Part shown: positions 1 to 46,951 of the stretch, in pieces | Numbering within the stretch: position 1 is the first letter of the stretch | Layout: each line of letters opens with the position of its first letter | Assembly (NCBI RefSeq): GCF_024139115.2 | Contig: NW_026942680.1 | Coordinates: 186,001-250,000, forward strand | Origin: Armigeres subalbatus | Taxonomy: Eukaryota; Arthropoda; Insecta; Diptera; Culicidae | Length of the DNA stretch: 64,000 nucleotides | Direction: 5' to 3' | Made by a program: the position numbers and the translations under genes | The notes under the pieces: generated by a model | The model's input: the letters and a program-made list of their open reading frames with translations, nothing else | Databases searched by the model: none | Told to the model about the DNA's origin: nothing

Positions 1-1560
1 GAACTACCGGTCTTATAAGCGTTTTGTAGATAGTCAGTTTGGTACGGCGGCGAACTCTATTCGATCGAAGCGTCTTGCGGAGTCCAAAGTACGTACGATT
101 TCCAGCCACTATGCGTCTCCGAATTTCTCTGCTGGTATCGTTATCGGCGGTCACCAGTGAGCCCAAGTACACGAATTCTTCAACCACCTCGATTTCGTCA
201 CCACCGATAGAAACTCGTGGTGGGTGGCTCACATTGACCTCTCTTGAGCCTCTTCCTATCATGTACTTCGTCTTCGACGTGTTGATGACTAGTCCAATCC
301 GTTTAGCTTCGCTTTTCAGTCTGATGTAGGCTTCCTCCATCCTCTCAAAGTTACGTGCCATGATATCAATGTCGTCGGCGAAACCAAATAACTGGACGGA
401 CTTCGTGAAAATCGTACCACTCGTGTCAATCCCTGCTCTTCGTATTACTCCCTCCAAAGCGATGTTGAATAGCAGACACGAAAGACCATCACCTTGATAC
501 CCTCTACGCGTTTCGAAGGGACTCGAGAATGCCCCTGAAACTCGAACTACGCACATCACCCGATCCATCGTCGCCTTGATCAACCGTATCAGTTTATCCG
601 GAAATCCGTTTTCGTGCATTAGCTGCCATAGCTGGTCCTGATCGATTGTATCATATGCGGCTTTGAAGTCGATAAATAGATGATGTGTGGGCAGGTTGTA
701 TTCGCGGCATTTCTGCAATACCTGACGTATGGCGAACACCTGGTCTGTGTTAGAGCGTTCACCCATAAATCCCGCCTGGTACTGCCCCACGAACTCTTTT
801 GCAATTGGTGTTAGTCGGCGGCATAAAATTTGGGAGAGTACCTTGTAGGCGGCGTTCAGCAATGTTATTGCGATGATTTTGTAGATGGGACACACGACAC
901 CTTCCATCCACTCCTGCGGCAGAACCTCATCCTCCCAAACCTTGGTAATTACCCAGTGCAGCGCTGTAGCCAGTGCCTCACCACCGTGTTTAAACAGCTC
1001 TCCTGGTAGTTGGTCAACTCCAGGGGCTTTGTCGGCCGATCTCCACCTGGATTTCCTGGAGTTACGTAGCCGGAAGTCACATGTCCTGCGCGCATGCTCC
1101 TAGGTTCATTACCATACCGCCACCATTTAGGTGCTCTTCGTAGTGCTGCCGCCACCTTTGGATCACCTCACGCTCGTTTGTAAGAAGGTTCCCGTTTATG
1201 TCCCTACACATATCGGGCTGTGGCATGTGGCCCTTACATGAAAGGTTCAACTTCTCATAGAACTTTCGTGCGTTATTAGCGCGGTACAGTTCCTCCGTCT
1301 CTTCACGGTCTCGATCCTCCTGCTGGCGCTTTTTCCTCCGGAAAATCGAGTTTTGTCTGTTCCGCGCCCGTTTGTATCGTGCCTCGTTCGCCCTCGTGCG
1401 GTGTTGCAGCAATCTCGCCCATGCTGCATTCTTCTCCTCAACTAACTGCTCACATTCGCCGTCATACCAGTCGTTTCTCTGATCCGGGGGCACCGAGCCA
1501 TGCCATTCAATATTCGCACTGCGGTAAGTGCGTACGTTCGTGATGTCGGAGAAGAATTTA
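1..1560 (-). mobile_element. RTE-like non-LTR retrotransposon fragment (linker plus RT)
   Basis: Read on the minus strand in several frames, this stretch gives a basic linker (LLQHRTRANEARYKRARNR near 1360-1420) followed by a reverse transcriptase. RT landmarks include a segment reading QYQAGFMGERSNTDQVFA, then FIDFKAAYDTID, then the catalytic GFADD at 373-387, and a downstream YLGSLVTADND motif. Frameshifts scatter the protein over frames, so it is dead. The left end runs off the window. The same linker recurs at 10106-10190, an endonuclease of similar type lies at 29940-30730, and a C-terminal piece at 8490-8960. RTE clade is my best guess from the endonuclease and C-terminal style; LINE is certain, clade is not. 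Confidence 0.8.
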
Positions 1561-2630
1561 CCGTCGATTAGAACGTGGAACTAGGCTCATAAAACTCTGC
1601 AGCTCCTTCTCCGTCCGCCTCCGCAGGCGCTAATGCGCCACCGATGAAACCAACGATGTGACCTCGGATGAAACGTTGACGAGAGTTCCAAGTATGGTAC
1701 CGACTTCAAAGTGGCCGCAACTGTCCAGAAAAACTTCAAACTGCTGATAATCATCTTGTCTCCAGTGCGGATCTGATGTGTATCGGTTCTGAGTCATCGG
1801 TTGGTTGCGCCTGGGTGCCGGTTGAAGTGCGACGAGTTTGGATGTATCCTCCGATTGAAACAGAAGAGTGTTTGATTGCTCGAAACGACGAAAAAAAAAC
1901 CCAGATTAATCCACCTAGCGGTGATGGTGCCTTTCTCGACCTTCGTAAAATGTGTGTGCTTGAAAAAAGATGAGCTAGTGGCTAGGAGTAAAAAAGACAA
2001 ATTTCTTTGTCCGTTCTATGAACATCAGATTATTTATGGCAAAGATATTGTAGATCCAGTTGAAAACCGAAAATCATATTTTGTCCCATTTCCGGATGTC
2101 GCAACTGCATCGCGAGTGGTGCCCGACTATGGCACAGTTGCGCACTACTCGCGATGCAGTTGCAACATCCGGAAATGCGAGAAAATGCGATTTCGCGGGA
2201 CCTCGGTTCGGTTTTCAGCTTGATCTACAATATGCTAATAAGAATTTCGACATTTTTGTTTCCTTTTCCAATCTTTCCGTACATAACCCTGTTTTATTTC
2301 ACCCAGTCATATATTTTAAGGATATCACTTTTGGATGTTAGTTGAACTGAAGCTCCGACTACACAAAAAGAAAACGAAAATGTCATTCCCATCACGCGAG
2401 CGGAGGGCAATATTTGTTATGATATGAATCTCATGACCGTCTTTCTGCCAAACTCCCGTCTGAAATGGGAGAGACAGAGACATCATCTCAGTTCGTCGAG
2501 CTGAATCGATTGGTATATAACACTATGTGTCTCCAGGCCTTCTGTAAAAGTTTGGTTTTTGGAGCGAACATACAGCCTTTTCGTAAAAGGCTAAAATGGT
2601 GTTTCGGCCATAACTTCCGATCCCATAGTC

Positions 2631-3015
2631 CAGTGGTGCTCAGCATTTTGTGTGTTTTTTGCCTTAATTTGCTTATCACACAATAAAAATGAGCTTTCAT
2701 CTTACAAGTTAGTACTTGGACGAAAGCTTTCAAATATATCTATCAGCAGAGGATATTAAAACGAATATTAATGGTAAAATCATTCCGTACGACTTGATCA
2801 AAGTAAAATTACCCTGCGGCCCGCGGTCCGCACTTTTGTTTTGCTTTGATCGTTTCGTACGGAGTGAATTTAACACCAACATCCGTTTTATTACCCTCAG
2901 CAGATAGATATATTTGAAAGCTTTCGACCAAGTGCTAATTTGTATGGGTTAAGCTCATTTTATGGTGTGAGAAGTAAATTAAGGTGAAAAACGCCCAAAG
3001 TGCTGAGCACCACTG
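2631..3015. mobile_element. hAT-type MITE, 385 bp, with 8-bp target duplication
   Basis: The two halves are inverted copies of each other over most of their length, starting CAGTGGTGCTCAGCA and ending TGCTGAGCACCACTG. Both sides carry the direct repeat CCATAGTC (2623-2630 and 3016-3023). CAGTG termini and an 8-bp target duplication are typical of hAT elements. It has no ORF and interrupts a 167-bp repeat unit whose intact copies contain CCCATAGTCCGATC without the insertion. Confidence 0.85.
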
Positions 3016-3023
3016 CCATAGTC

Positions 3024-3970
3024 CGATCTAGCCAATTTTCAATAGGAAACAATGGGACAGGATTCTGCGTCGAATGCAACTTGTTGCGTGTGAATCGATT
3101 AAGGTTAGGTGGCCGAAAAATAGGTGACATTTTTTGTGATTTTTATGAAAGAAGGTATTTTGGTCATAACTTCAGATCCCATAGTTCGACCTGTCCAATT
3201 TTCAATAGGAAACAATGGGAAAGGATTTTGCGTCGAATCCAATTTGTTGCGAGCAAATCGGTTGAGAATAAGTGCCTGAAAAATGAGTGACATTTCTTAC
3301 GCAATATTTTTGTATGAATTTGTATTTTGGCCATAACTCTCGATCCCATAGTCCGATCTGGCCAATTTCAAATAAGAAATAATGGGACAGGATTCTGCGT
3401 CGAATGCAACTTGTTGCGAGCAAATCGGTTGAGGATAAGTGCCCGAAAAATGAGTGACATTTTTACGCGATTTTTTTGTATGAATTTGTATTTTGGCCAT
3501 AACTTTCGATCCCATAGTCCGATCTGGCCAATTTTGAATAGGAAACAATGAGACAGGATTCTGCGTCGAATGCAACTTGTTGCGAGCAAATCGGTTGAAA
3601 ATAAGTGCCCGAAAAATGAGTGACATTTTTTACGCGATTTTTCGTAGGATTTTGTATTTTGGCCATAACTTTCGACCCCATAGTCCGATCTAGCCAATTT
3701 CAAATAGAAAATAATGGGACAGGATTCTGCGTCGAATGCAACTTGTTGCGAGCAAATCGGTTGAAGATAAGTGCCCGAAAAATGAGTGACATTTTTTACG
3801 CGATTTTTTCGTATGATTTTGTATTTTGGCCATAACTTTCGATCCCATAGTTCGATCTGGCCAATTTCAAATAGGAAACAATGGGACAGGATTCTGCGTC
3901 GAATGCAACTTGTTGCGAGCAAATCAGTTGAGGATAAGTGCCCGAAAATGAGTGACATTTTGTTGAGTAG
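3024..3970 (+). repeat. 167-bp tandem repeat array
   Basis: About six units are seen. The phrase GAGTGACATTT recurs at about 3285, 3451, 3618, 3785 and 3951, spacing 166-167 bp. Each unit holds TTTTGGCCATAACTTTCGAT, CCCATAGTCCGATCTGGCC and GCAACTTGTTGCGAGCAAAT. The same array in opposite orientation occurs at 12090-12740 and 12990-13234, and a partial unit at 15970-16190. The serial 60-220 aa ORFs on both strands are by-products of the unit. Confidence 0.9.
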
Positions 3971-3973
3971 TTT

Positions 3974-3997
3974 TGCACACACACACACACATACACA

Positions 3998-4032
<35 letters not shown>
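3974..4032. repeat. (CA)n microsatellite
   Basis: An almost pure CA repeat with a few CATA interruptions, forming part of the conserved 3' half of the surrounding interspersed repeat. Confidence 0.95.
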
Positions 4033-4035
<3 letters not shown>

Positions 4036-4301
4036 TCACCTCGATTCGTCGAACTGAGTCGATTGGTATATAACACTATGGGTCTCCGGGCCTTCTATAA
4101 AAAGTTTGTTTTTGGAGCGATCATATAGCCTTTACCGTATACTTAGTATACGAGAAAGGCAAAACATGCAAGACACGTAACTTTGTGTGGGGATTCCTCA
4201 ACGCCCACAGAATACTTGACGCAATACATCAAAATTGACGAACAGGAACTGAGCAGAGCTTGATTCGACCTTGGATGGACCAGACATCAACGGAGTGGAC
4301 A

Positions 4302-5076
4302 TCAGATTTCAGACATTCGGGCGAGCGACGGCTCCTGCCACGTCGGATGGACTTGACTACGGAGGACAAACATTCTCTGAGCTTTCTGACTATATACTAT
4401 AAAACAAAAGCTTAACTGGGACGCGGAGACCCGAAGGCCTCCGCAGCGCCACCAGGCGCCTGATGGAGAAGAAGTTAATCCTCCTCGTAACTTGACGTGG
4501 ACGGAGACGGACCAATTCTGAATAATGAATTGGTAGGACACACACTTTGGAAATCGAAGGAAGAAGTCTCCGTCTGTCGTGCAAACTTTGACGACACGGA
4601 TGTTGCCGTCTTTTCCCGGGTGTCCAACGTGCAGGATGCTTTTAACCGGCTGAAATGTTAGCGTTTCGAAGCCGGCCGCCGACGAGGATTAATCCGTTTA
4701 CCAAGCGAGGGCATAGTAGTTCTAAGCGAGACGTAGCTTTCACTTCTTCACGTAACGCGGCTAGTTCTTCTGGAAAACTTTCTCTCTGGGCTAGGATCAG
4801 TAACTGATGTGAAGCTGCTTCTCGTTCTTCATATCGCACTAGACCTACTCTGCGGTCGCTAGTGTTTCGACAGTTGTGCACAAATCTCCGGACGAGGGAT
4901 ACGATGCGAACTAAATCTTGTAATGACGATCGAAGGCTGAAGATTGTGCTAGGTTCAATATTACCAATTTCCCACCTTATCGGCCGCGACGATTTGAAAT
5001 CGTCGCAAAACAAATTGACGCCAAAATCATCGCCAGCAGAAATGGCCATAAGATCTGTCAAATCAACTGTGAACAA
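4302..5076 (-). pseudogene. BEL/Pao integrase remnant lacking the catalytic core
   Basis: The frame 5076-4642 matches the region before the integrase core and ends in LILVGGRLRNANISAG. The next recognisable segment, HPGKDGNIRVVKVCTTDG near 4630-4570, is the polyprotein tail that normally lies after the integrase core. The roughly 1 kb that should hold the DDE core is absent, so this copy cannot integrate by itself. Confidence 0.7.
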
Positions 5077-5251
5077 AATTTTATATACTCAATAATCACA
5101 TTATTTCCAAAAATTGAGCCCTGTTTTCAATGCAGATTGTCATTATTTTCTAATAAAACTAACATAATTTTAGCGTAAAGATGTTGGCGACGATTTTGAT
5201 AGTGCCTAAAAAATGGTCGGCGTGTTTTGTTACCAAGGAAACAGACAATAA

Positions 5252-6343
5252 CTAGAGCTGGATTAGACACCGATATTTGTTCCTCCAGTAACTCCAGGTC
5301 CTCCTGATAAATGTAGCCGTTGTCGGCCATAAGGTTTTGTCTAACTGTAACCAAGGTGGCCCTTGCCACCACATCTGGAAGTCCTTCAGTTGTTGAGGAT
5401 CCATTCCTCTTGATAGAACATCTGCCGGGTTCTCCAAGCCGGCTATGTGATTCCAGATACCTCCACGTGTGATGTGCTGAATTTCAGACTCCCTGTTGGC
5501 AACGAAAATGTTCCAACGAGACGGAGGCGCTGCGATCCAATACTTAACGATCATTGAGTTGGTCCAAAAATACGACTGAACTGCGATCTTGAGACTTTGG
5601 ACGCCTTTTTCGTACAGATGTGCGCCTGTTAGTGCAGACGAGAGCTCTAATCGTGGAATCGAAATATGTTTTCGTTTCTTCTCTAGGTCTTCAAGCGGAG
5701 CTACTCGAGATTTAGCGGTTACCAGTGATGACGAAACTGTTCCATCGAACGAGACACACCTGATGTAGATGCAGGCGCCGTACGCCTTCTGAGATGCGTC
5801 ACAGACCATGTGAAGCTCGACGGACAATGTTTCGCTTCCGAATGCAATCCAACGAGGTACTTGCAACAGAGTCAGACCTTCCAAACTTTCTCTAAATCCT
5901 TTCCACCACATTTGAAGCTCTTCGGGTAGAATATCGTTCCAGGATCACTTTGTTCTCCAAAGACCCTGGAGAAATACCTTGGAAGGAACAAGACTAGGTC
6001 CAACCAGGCCTAACGGATCGAAAAGCTTCGCGAAAGCGGACAATATAATCCTCTTGGTAATCTCAGTAGCAGGGTTCCACCGAGGTACAGTGAACCGAAA
6101 AATTTCCGAACGGGGTTCCCATTTAATTCCAAGGGTCTTAACTGTGGGGTTAGAGAGTTCGAGATCCAAACAAGAGCGTTCATCTCGCAGATAAGGTGGA
6201 ATATGATCAAGCATTTCTCTAGAGTTGAAGATCCTGCGACAATTGTACAGCTTCTTCAAGGCTGTCAACGCTCTCCAGCGTATCGCCGACGTAGAACTCG
6301 TAGAGAATCGTATCAGTGGCGGCAGGAAAGTTGTTCTTCTCAT
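5252..6343 (-). pseudogene. BEL/Pao RT C-terminus and RNase H-like region
   Basis: Two frames (6343-5945 and 5911-5252) cover the end of the RT (VKTLGIKWEPRSEIFRF) and the Pao peptidase/RNase H-type segment (HMVCDASQKAYGACIYIR, ISIPRLELSSALTGAHL, GLENPADVLSRGMDPQQL). A frameshift lies between 5911 and 5945. The second frame degenerates near 5270, ahead of the integrase remnant. Confidence 0.8.
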
Positions 6344-6989
6344 CCTTTGCCAACTTCTTTAGGCAACGCGTGGCCAAGTACGGTGCTGAAGACGTACCGT
6401 ACGTGACTGTGGTCAGCATGAACAATCGAATCGGCTTAGTTGAATCCTCTCTCCATACTATGCATTGGAGTGGATGATCCATCGGGTACATCTTGATCAT
6501 CCTATACATCTTCTCAATGTCAGCTGTCATCGCGAACTTCCTCAGACGGAAACGTAGTGTTATGGAAGTAAGGTCCTCCTGAACCACAGGACCCACCATG
6601 AGAGCTTCATTCAATGAAACTCCAGACGTGCTTGCGCACGACGCATCAAACATGACACGCAGTTTGGTCGTGGTGCTATCAGGCTTTAATACCGCATGGT
6701 GCGGTAGGAAGTATGCTACCGGAAATGTGCTTAGGTCTCGTGCTGAGATCTCACCCATATGCTGCATCCGAATATATTCGTCGATGAAATCGGAATACAT
6801 CTTTTTCACGAATGGATCGGTTTCCAATCTGCGCTCCAATGCCATGAAGCGACGAGTAGCGATGGCCTGAGTATCTCCCAAGAGATCAACGAAAAATTGT
6901 TTCTTGGGTAGCTGAACAACGAATCTGCCGGTAGAGTCTCTCGTCGTCGTTCTCTCGTTCGTTTCACATGCCGACTCTTCTAGTGACAA
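6219..6989 (-). pseudogene. BEL/Pao reverse transcriptase with mutated YVDD box
   Basis: A 256-residue open frame holds the RT core: KLRVMFDASCAST, ADIEKMYRMIKMYPMD and TYGTSSAPYLATRCL, followed by FYVGDTLESVD. The catalytic box of this family is YVDD; here the first Asp codon reads GGC (Gly) at 6285-6287, so the enzyme should be inactive. The frame is otherwise open, which suggests recent decay. RNase H sequence follows downstream in another frame. Confidence 0.85.
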
Positions 6990-7030
6990 TGTGCTGGTGG
7001 TGCGACACGATTCCAGCTCAAAGAACCGTG

Positions 7031-7485
7031 CTAGTCAGCTAACTCATCCGGAATCCCTCCAGAGATTATCCAGCCCAAACGAGTATTTTGGAACATTGGA
7101 CCAGAATCTCCCAGCTTCATTTGACGCTCTGCAATCATCAGCTCCAGATATACTTCTGCTCCTATGATCAGATCTACAGCTCCAGATTCGTGGAACGTTG
7201 GATCGGCTAATACTATCTCCTTCGGAACATTCCAGGAACGGATGTCAATGCTTCGTGTTGGAAGATCGACGGTTACTCGTGGCAAGATATGGAACTTAAG
7301 ATTTGCCACATAGTTTGTAGCAAGCGAATGAACTTCCGCGAAAACTGCTTGAGTAGATGCAGTTCACGATCCACTGATTCCGACGATCGGTAAATGCTCA
7401 CGAGTTCGTTTGAACTTGAGCCTTTGCGAAACGGTTTCAGACATATATCATCGCTGAGAACCAGAGTCCAGCAATGCACGTGCAA
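7031..7485 (-). pseudogene. BEL/Pao aspartic protease domain (DUF1758-like), frameshifted
   Basis: Two overlapping frames continue the protease begun at 7448. Visible pieces are VDLPTRSIDIRSWNVPKEI, VDLIIGAEVYLELMI and QNTRLGWIISGG, the usual pattern of the BEL/Pao protease domain ahead of the RT. A frameshift near 7300 separates the halves. Confidence 0.75.
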
Positions 7486-8110
7486 GCAAAGTTTTACCGA
7501 ACTGATCGTAAAGGCTTACGACAGCGGTAGAGAGAAGAACGGTGTGCGGAACATATCTTGTTGTAGCTAGTGGAGCAGTGTGTAGGCTTGTACTAGGGCC
7601 GTCTATGGCGGATAAGTGTGAATGAGCGTTACTTGCATGTGTGGAATTTGATTGTTCTGTGCGTCCAGCTTGTGTATGCTGAGTGTGTGTTGAGTGACCG
7701 ATTTGTGTTGGCTTAACTTGTAGTGGTTGCTGTCCAGGTGATTTCCTAGATGACAGATTCCCATATGACTGTCCTGGCTTGGCAGACGGATTCGCGATGG
7801 TGGACGAGTTCGCGTGAAGTAACGAGTGGTGCCGTTGACCACAGTGGAAGCACGATCTTCGGCTGCAGAATCGTGCGAAGTGTCCTGATGACAGGCAATT
7901 CAAACAAAGCAAATGTTTCTTCACGCCGTCGAGCTTCTCCGCAATCCGCATCTTCGAAAACTTGGTACACTTAAAGGCAGAGTGAGCTGATTCTCCGCAA
8001 AATGGACAGCAGCTTGATTGGATTCCAGCATAACTGACTGTTGGACGAAATGGCTCGAAACTAAAAATAGCTTTAGTAAAACAACCTAGAGGGTATGTCA
8101 ATAAGCACAT
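7448..8110 (-). pseudogene. BEL/Pao gag zinc-knuckle region and start of aspartic protease
   Basis: The 220-residue frame has three cysteine/histidine knuckles: CPFCGESAHSAFKC, CLNCLSSGHFARFC and CFHCGQRHHSLLH. A Thr/Ser/Gln/His-rich linker follows, and the frame ends in ALLDSGSQ, the retroviral-type aspartic protease active-site segment (DSG). Nucleocapsid knuckles bind the element's RNA; the protease would mature the polyprotein. The frame breaks just after the protease motif. Confidence 0.85.
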
Positions 8111-8489
8111 CGATAATTTCCTCTGTTATTTACATAAGTCGAAGTGACTGTGTTGACAGATCATCAGTCATTGAATCTGGAGATCAGGAGTTCATATCTA
8201 GGTAGCAACAAAATTGGAATTTCAATTTTCACAAAAAAAATGAACTCCGATATTTACTCTCTACTCTTAAATAATATTTAATTAAATTAAATTTAGTGGC
8301 TGTACAAGACTTATTTAACAGATTCAAAAAGTCTGAATAAGCACTATTGAAGCAAATTAATATTACTGGATTGGTCCGTGAAGATTGAGAAAAAGTTGTG
8401 TAACATGCAGTAAAGTAGTTGTGCAAGCACGTCAAAAACAGCTGAATAGATTTGCCAGATTCGCTGGTAAAAGGATTAAATAAAAGTTC
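8111..8489. other. No gene seen
   Basis: AT-rich sequence between the BEL/Pao gag region and an RTE-like fragment. It could hold the 5' part of the BEL element or an LTR, but I could not pair it with a second LTR. Confidence 0.4.
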
Positions 8490-8970
8490 TTAATCATACG
8501 TGTACAAAGAAAGCAAGGCCTGCCTTTGCGAGTTTAAGAAATATATGGACAACAGGCAGATGCGTGAACGCACCAAAATACGAATTTTCAACTCTAACGT
8601 GAAATCTATGCTACTATACGCTAGCGAAACATGGTGTGTATCAGTGGAGAACACCCAACGGCTGCAGGTGTTGATCAGCAAAAGCCTGCGGTATATAATT
8701 CGGGCCTGGTGGCCTCACAACTGGGTCTCAATCAGCGAGCTTCACCGTCATTGTCACCAGAGGCCGATAGCAACAGAAATTCGGGATCGGAAGTGGGGCT
8801 GGGCTGGCCACACCTTATGTAGGGGCGGAAACGAAATCTGTAAACAAGAATTAGACTGAAACCCAGCGGGACATCGCAGCAGAGGCAACCCCAGAGGCAC
8901 AGGAAGGAAATCTTTCAAGTCGGTCCTTAGCACCACCGGAGGTATACAGGACCCATAAGTAAGTAAGTAA
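8490..8970 (+). mobile_element. RTE-like LINE 3' end fragment
   Basis: The plus strand encodes the C-terminus of an RT of the same type as at 1-1560: TKIRIFNSNVKSMLLYASET, SLRYIIRAWWPHNWVSISEL and HRHCHQRPIATEIRDRKWGW, followed by a Gly/Arg-rich tail. It ends at about 8965 in a short TAAG repeat, the kind of simple-repeat tail RTE-group elements have. Upstream parts are missing (5' truncation). Confidence 0.78.
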
Positions 8971-9517
8971 ACCCCTTTCAATTCTCCTTCCATGCTTCGA
9001 TCTTTCCCTATCTAGATAGTCCCTTCAATATCGAGATGTAGACAGTGGACTGTAGTTCCAAAAATTTTGCTCTTAGAAAAACTATTTCACAGACGAGTCT
9101 CCATACCGGAGTTGATCTTCCATTTTTCTTTAGTTTTTTTTTATGTCGTATAGGAAAAAAATCGAAAAAACAGTTTTTTGTAGGAGTTTGAGTTTAAATG
9201 CTAGTTTCTGAATGTTCGGGCGACATTTTTTAATTTTTTTTCAATGCGTTTAATAATAAAAAAAAAAACCAGCATCAAGTTTATCTCTATCTGGAATGGT
9301 TTTGGTGTTACGATTTCTCAATTAAAATGTTAGTTTTCTGAAAAATTGTTAGCGAAAACAGCTCTTGAAAGATGATGATTTTTTTTTCTATAGCCGATTT
9401 TAAACATGTGCCAAGTTTTATTCAAATCAATAATGGTCATTTCTGGTTTTCGGGTTTTCCAGCACATTATTGCTGGAATCCTTCATTAGGTACAACAATT
9501 ATCCTTTGGTTACTTAC
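8971..9517. other. Intron of the partial SNMP1 paralog, no gene seen
   Basis: AT-rich, with several A/T homopolymer runs. It lies immediately downstream (minus strand) of exon 2 of the SNMP1 paralog and should be intron 2. I see no exon-3 homolog here or anywhere further left. Confidence 0.5.
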
Positions 9518-18553
<9,036 letters not shown>

Positions 18554-18928
18554 TTTTGATTCAAGTTAGACTTCTCTGGTCAATACCGATTTGAGCTGCT
18601 ACTTCGACTTTGGCACTGCAAACAAATTACAACCTCATTTTATGCTAAGTATTATTATTATTTCATTCATATATATTATATTTTCATATTAATGCAGCCC
18701 AGAATTTTCAACACAAATCTAGGTAATTAAAAAACAAGCTCTATAAAATGATAACCAAATTTAAAATGTTTTAAATTGTCATTGACAATTTATACTTGAA
18801 CAGTAAAACAAATGGATTGAAAATATTTCTATAGTGATTAGACTTTTGCACAACTCCCATCTGCAGTATTCTAAACACCAAACACTAATCCACCTGTTAT
18901 CGATGAATCCCGGAACGAGATGTTTTTG

Positions 18929-18996
18929 GCACGTTCGAGCGACCCGACTCCCGAACTAAAACTGTTTCCACAGCTTCGTCCAAATCATCCGCAAAC
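18929..18996 (-). promoter_or_regulatory. Conserved block upstream of SNMP1 paralog exon 1
   Basis: GCACGTTC followed by GACCCGACT and AACTGTTTCCACA aligns with 46885-46951 upstream of the other SNMP1 exon 1, roughly 70 percent identity over about 67 bp. It lies 376 bp upstream of the ATG here and 215 bp upstream there. Duplicated promoter or 5' UTR sequence is the simplest reading; no defined factor site is claimed. Confidence 0.55.
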
Positions 18997-19896
18997 CTGC
19001 CGATAGACCCAAATGCAGTATCCAAACCCCACATACTCATCCCTCAAATCGTGACTGATTACGTTATCAAGCTGAAGTGGCAAATTTTAGAATCCAAGAA
19101 TTGGTGCCCTTGCTCCGCTTTCACCGCCAACGACGACGACAACAGTGGCCACCCCACGTTGACTGTGAGAGCGCCTTCAGCTGGACCGAACCTCGTCGAA
19201 CCGAATCGTATCGAACGGCTATCGCTTAAAAATGCACTTTTATGATTGGTGACGGCGAGCCGCATAATGCACGTGTTTCCAACTGCAAACTTTTTCCGAA
19301 GGTGGAGGGGGCGTCATTTTTTGAAATGCCCGTAAATGTCTATTTGCCGATAATTGACCTATAATTTTACTTGACGCTGGGCCGTGACGGCATCGGACGG
19401 ATAAGCCACCCAGGTGCAGTACATGATGAGCAAGTATCGAACTTCGACAGGGTGTATAGACACTTGACTTTCGTTGCGGAGCAGCTTTTAATGAAGATAT
19501 TTTCCCACGGGGTGTCTACTATATTAACAGTTGTGGGAGGTACCCCTTACTTTAGTCCTTGAAAGGGTTTACAGCAAGAGGATATGGTTTTCTTTTTATT
19601 TTGGTTTAAATTTATTAGTATGTTGTTAACTTTATCAGTATTTCCTAAAATCTTTATTGTAGATTAACGTAATGAATTAGTTTTGCAATTATTGTTTTTT
19701 ATGAACAATTCTAAATCTCTACTCACACTGATGATTCTTCCTGCTATTGATTTATGGAAATAAGTTACACAAATTGAAAAATCTTCAACAATTCGGAAAA
19801 CCTGTGATAGAGATAAGAAAAATACAGATGATGAGCTATGACATAGTTCGAAATGAAAAATAAAATTCTTCCAATAACCTATTATAACATCTTACC
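18997..19896. other. Intergenic region between the two SNMP1 copies
   Basis: Includes moderately GC-rich sequence near 19080-19260 and AT-rich sequence after 19560. Short ORFs (60-68 aa) lack any recognisable domain. The 3' UTR of the complete SNMP1 gene should end in this interval. Confidence 0.45.
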
Positions 19897-46670
<26,774 letters not shown>

Positions 46671-46884
46671 TTCACTATTTTCGTTTAGTTCAAATAATAC
46701 GAAGAAAAACAGAGCTATTTTTTAGTAGCACAAATGCGAGAGGACACTTGGTACTTTGAGGAATTCAAATAGATTTTTTTGTGAAAAGAGCACTTTCATT
46801 ACTTTTTAAAAAATTTCGCAACTAGTTTATTCAACCAACTTCAATCCATGACCCAACGAAGCATTTCCGTTGCCACTACTTTTC

Positions 46885-46951
46885 GCACGTTCAGCCGACC
46901 CGACTTTCCAATGGAAACTATCTCCACATTCCGAAACGAGTCATCGATGAA
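46885..46951 (-). promoter_or_regulatory. Conserved block upstream of SNMP1 exon 1
   Basis: GCACGTTCAGCCGACCCGAC and AACTATCTCCACATTCCG align with 18929-18996 upstream of the paralog, at similar position and in the same orientation relative to the ATG. It is likely retained promoter or 5' UTR sequence. Confidence 0.55.

Larger units (their letters stand above)
1900..4160 (+). mobile_element. Interspersed repeat with GCCTTTCTCG / CGAGAAAGGC ends, long copy carrying a 167-bp array
   Basis: The copy begins after an A-run with CCCAGATTAATCCACC and ends with a hairpin (GCCTTT...GTATAC TTA GTATAC...AAAGGC) followed by AAAA. Near its two ends it has the inverted 10-mer GCCTTTCTCG / CGAGAAAGGC. Inside are a 167-bp tandem array, a (CA)n tract and the conserved stretch GGTATATAACACTATGGGTC. 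Related copies lie at 11912-12742 and 12749-13234 (minus), 15831-16199 (plus, partial), 24465-24956 (minus) and 32910-33623 (plus). No protein is encoded; the short ORFs on both strands come from the repeats. I do not recognise the family. Confidence 0.75.
4302..8110 (-). mobile_element. BEL/Pao LTR retrotransposon remnant (gag-pol, degenerate)
   Basis: On the minus strand the order is gag zinc knuckles and aspartic protease (8110-7030), reverse transcriptase (6989-6219), RNase H region (6343-5252), the start of the integrase region (5076-4642) and the integrase C-terminal tail (4640-4302). This order and the protein style are those of BEL/Pao elements. The element is broken by frameshifts, by a catalytic RT mutation and by a deletion that joins GGRLRNANISAG almost directly to HPGKDGNIRV, removing the integrase core. 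I could not delimit the LTRs. Confidence 0.88.

Noticed and set aside
3202..4039. 223-codon and smaller ORFs over the 167-bp array and CA tract
   Set aside because: They repeat with the tandem unit and run into poly-Cys-Val from the dinucleotide repeat; similar ORFs appear on the other strand.
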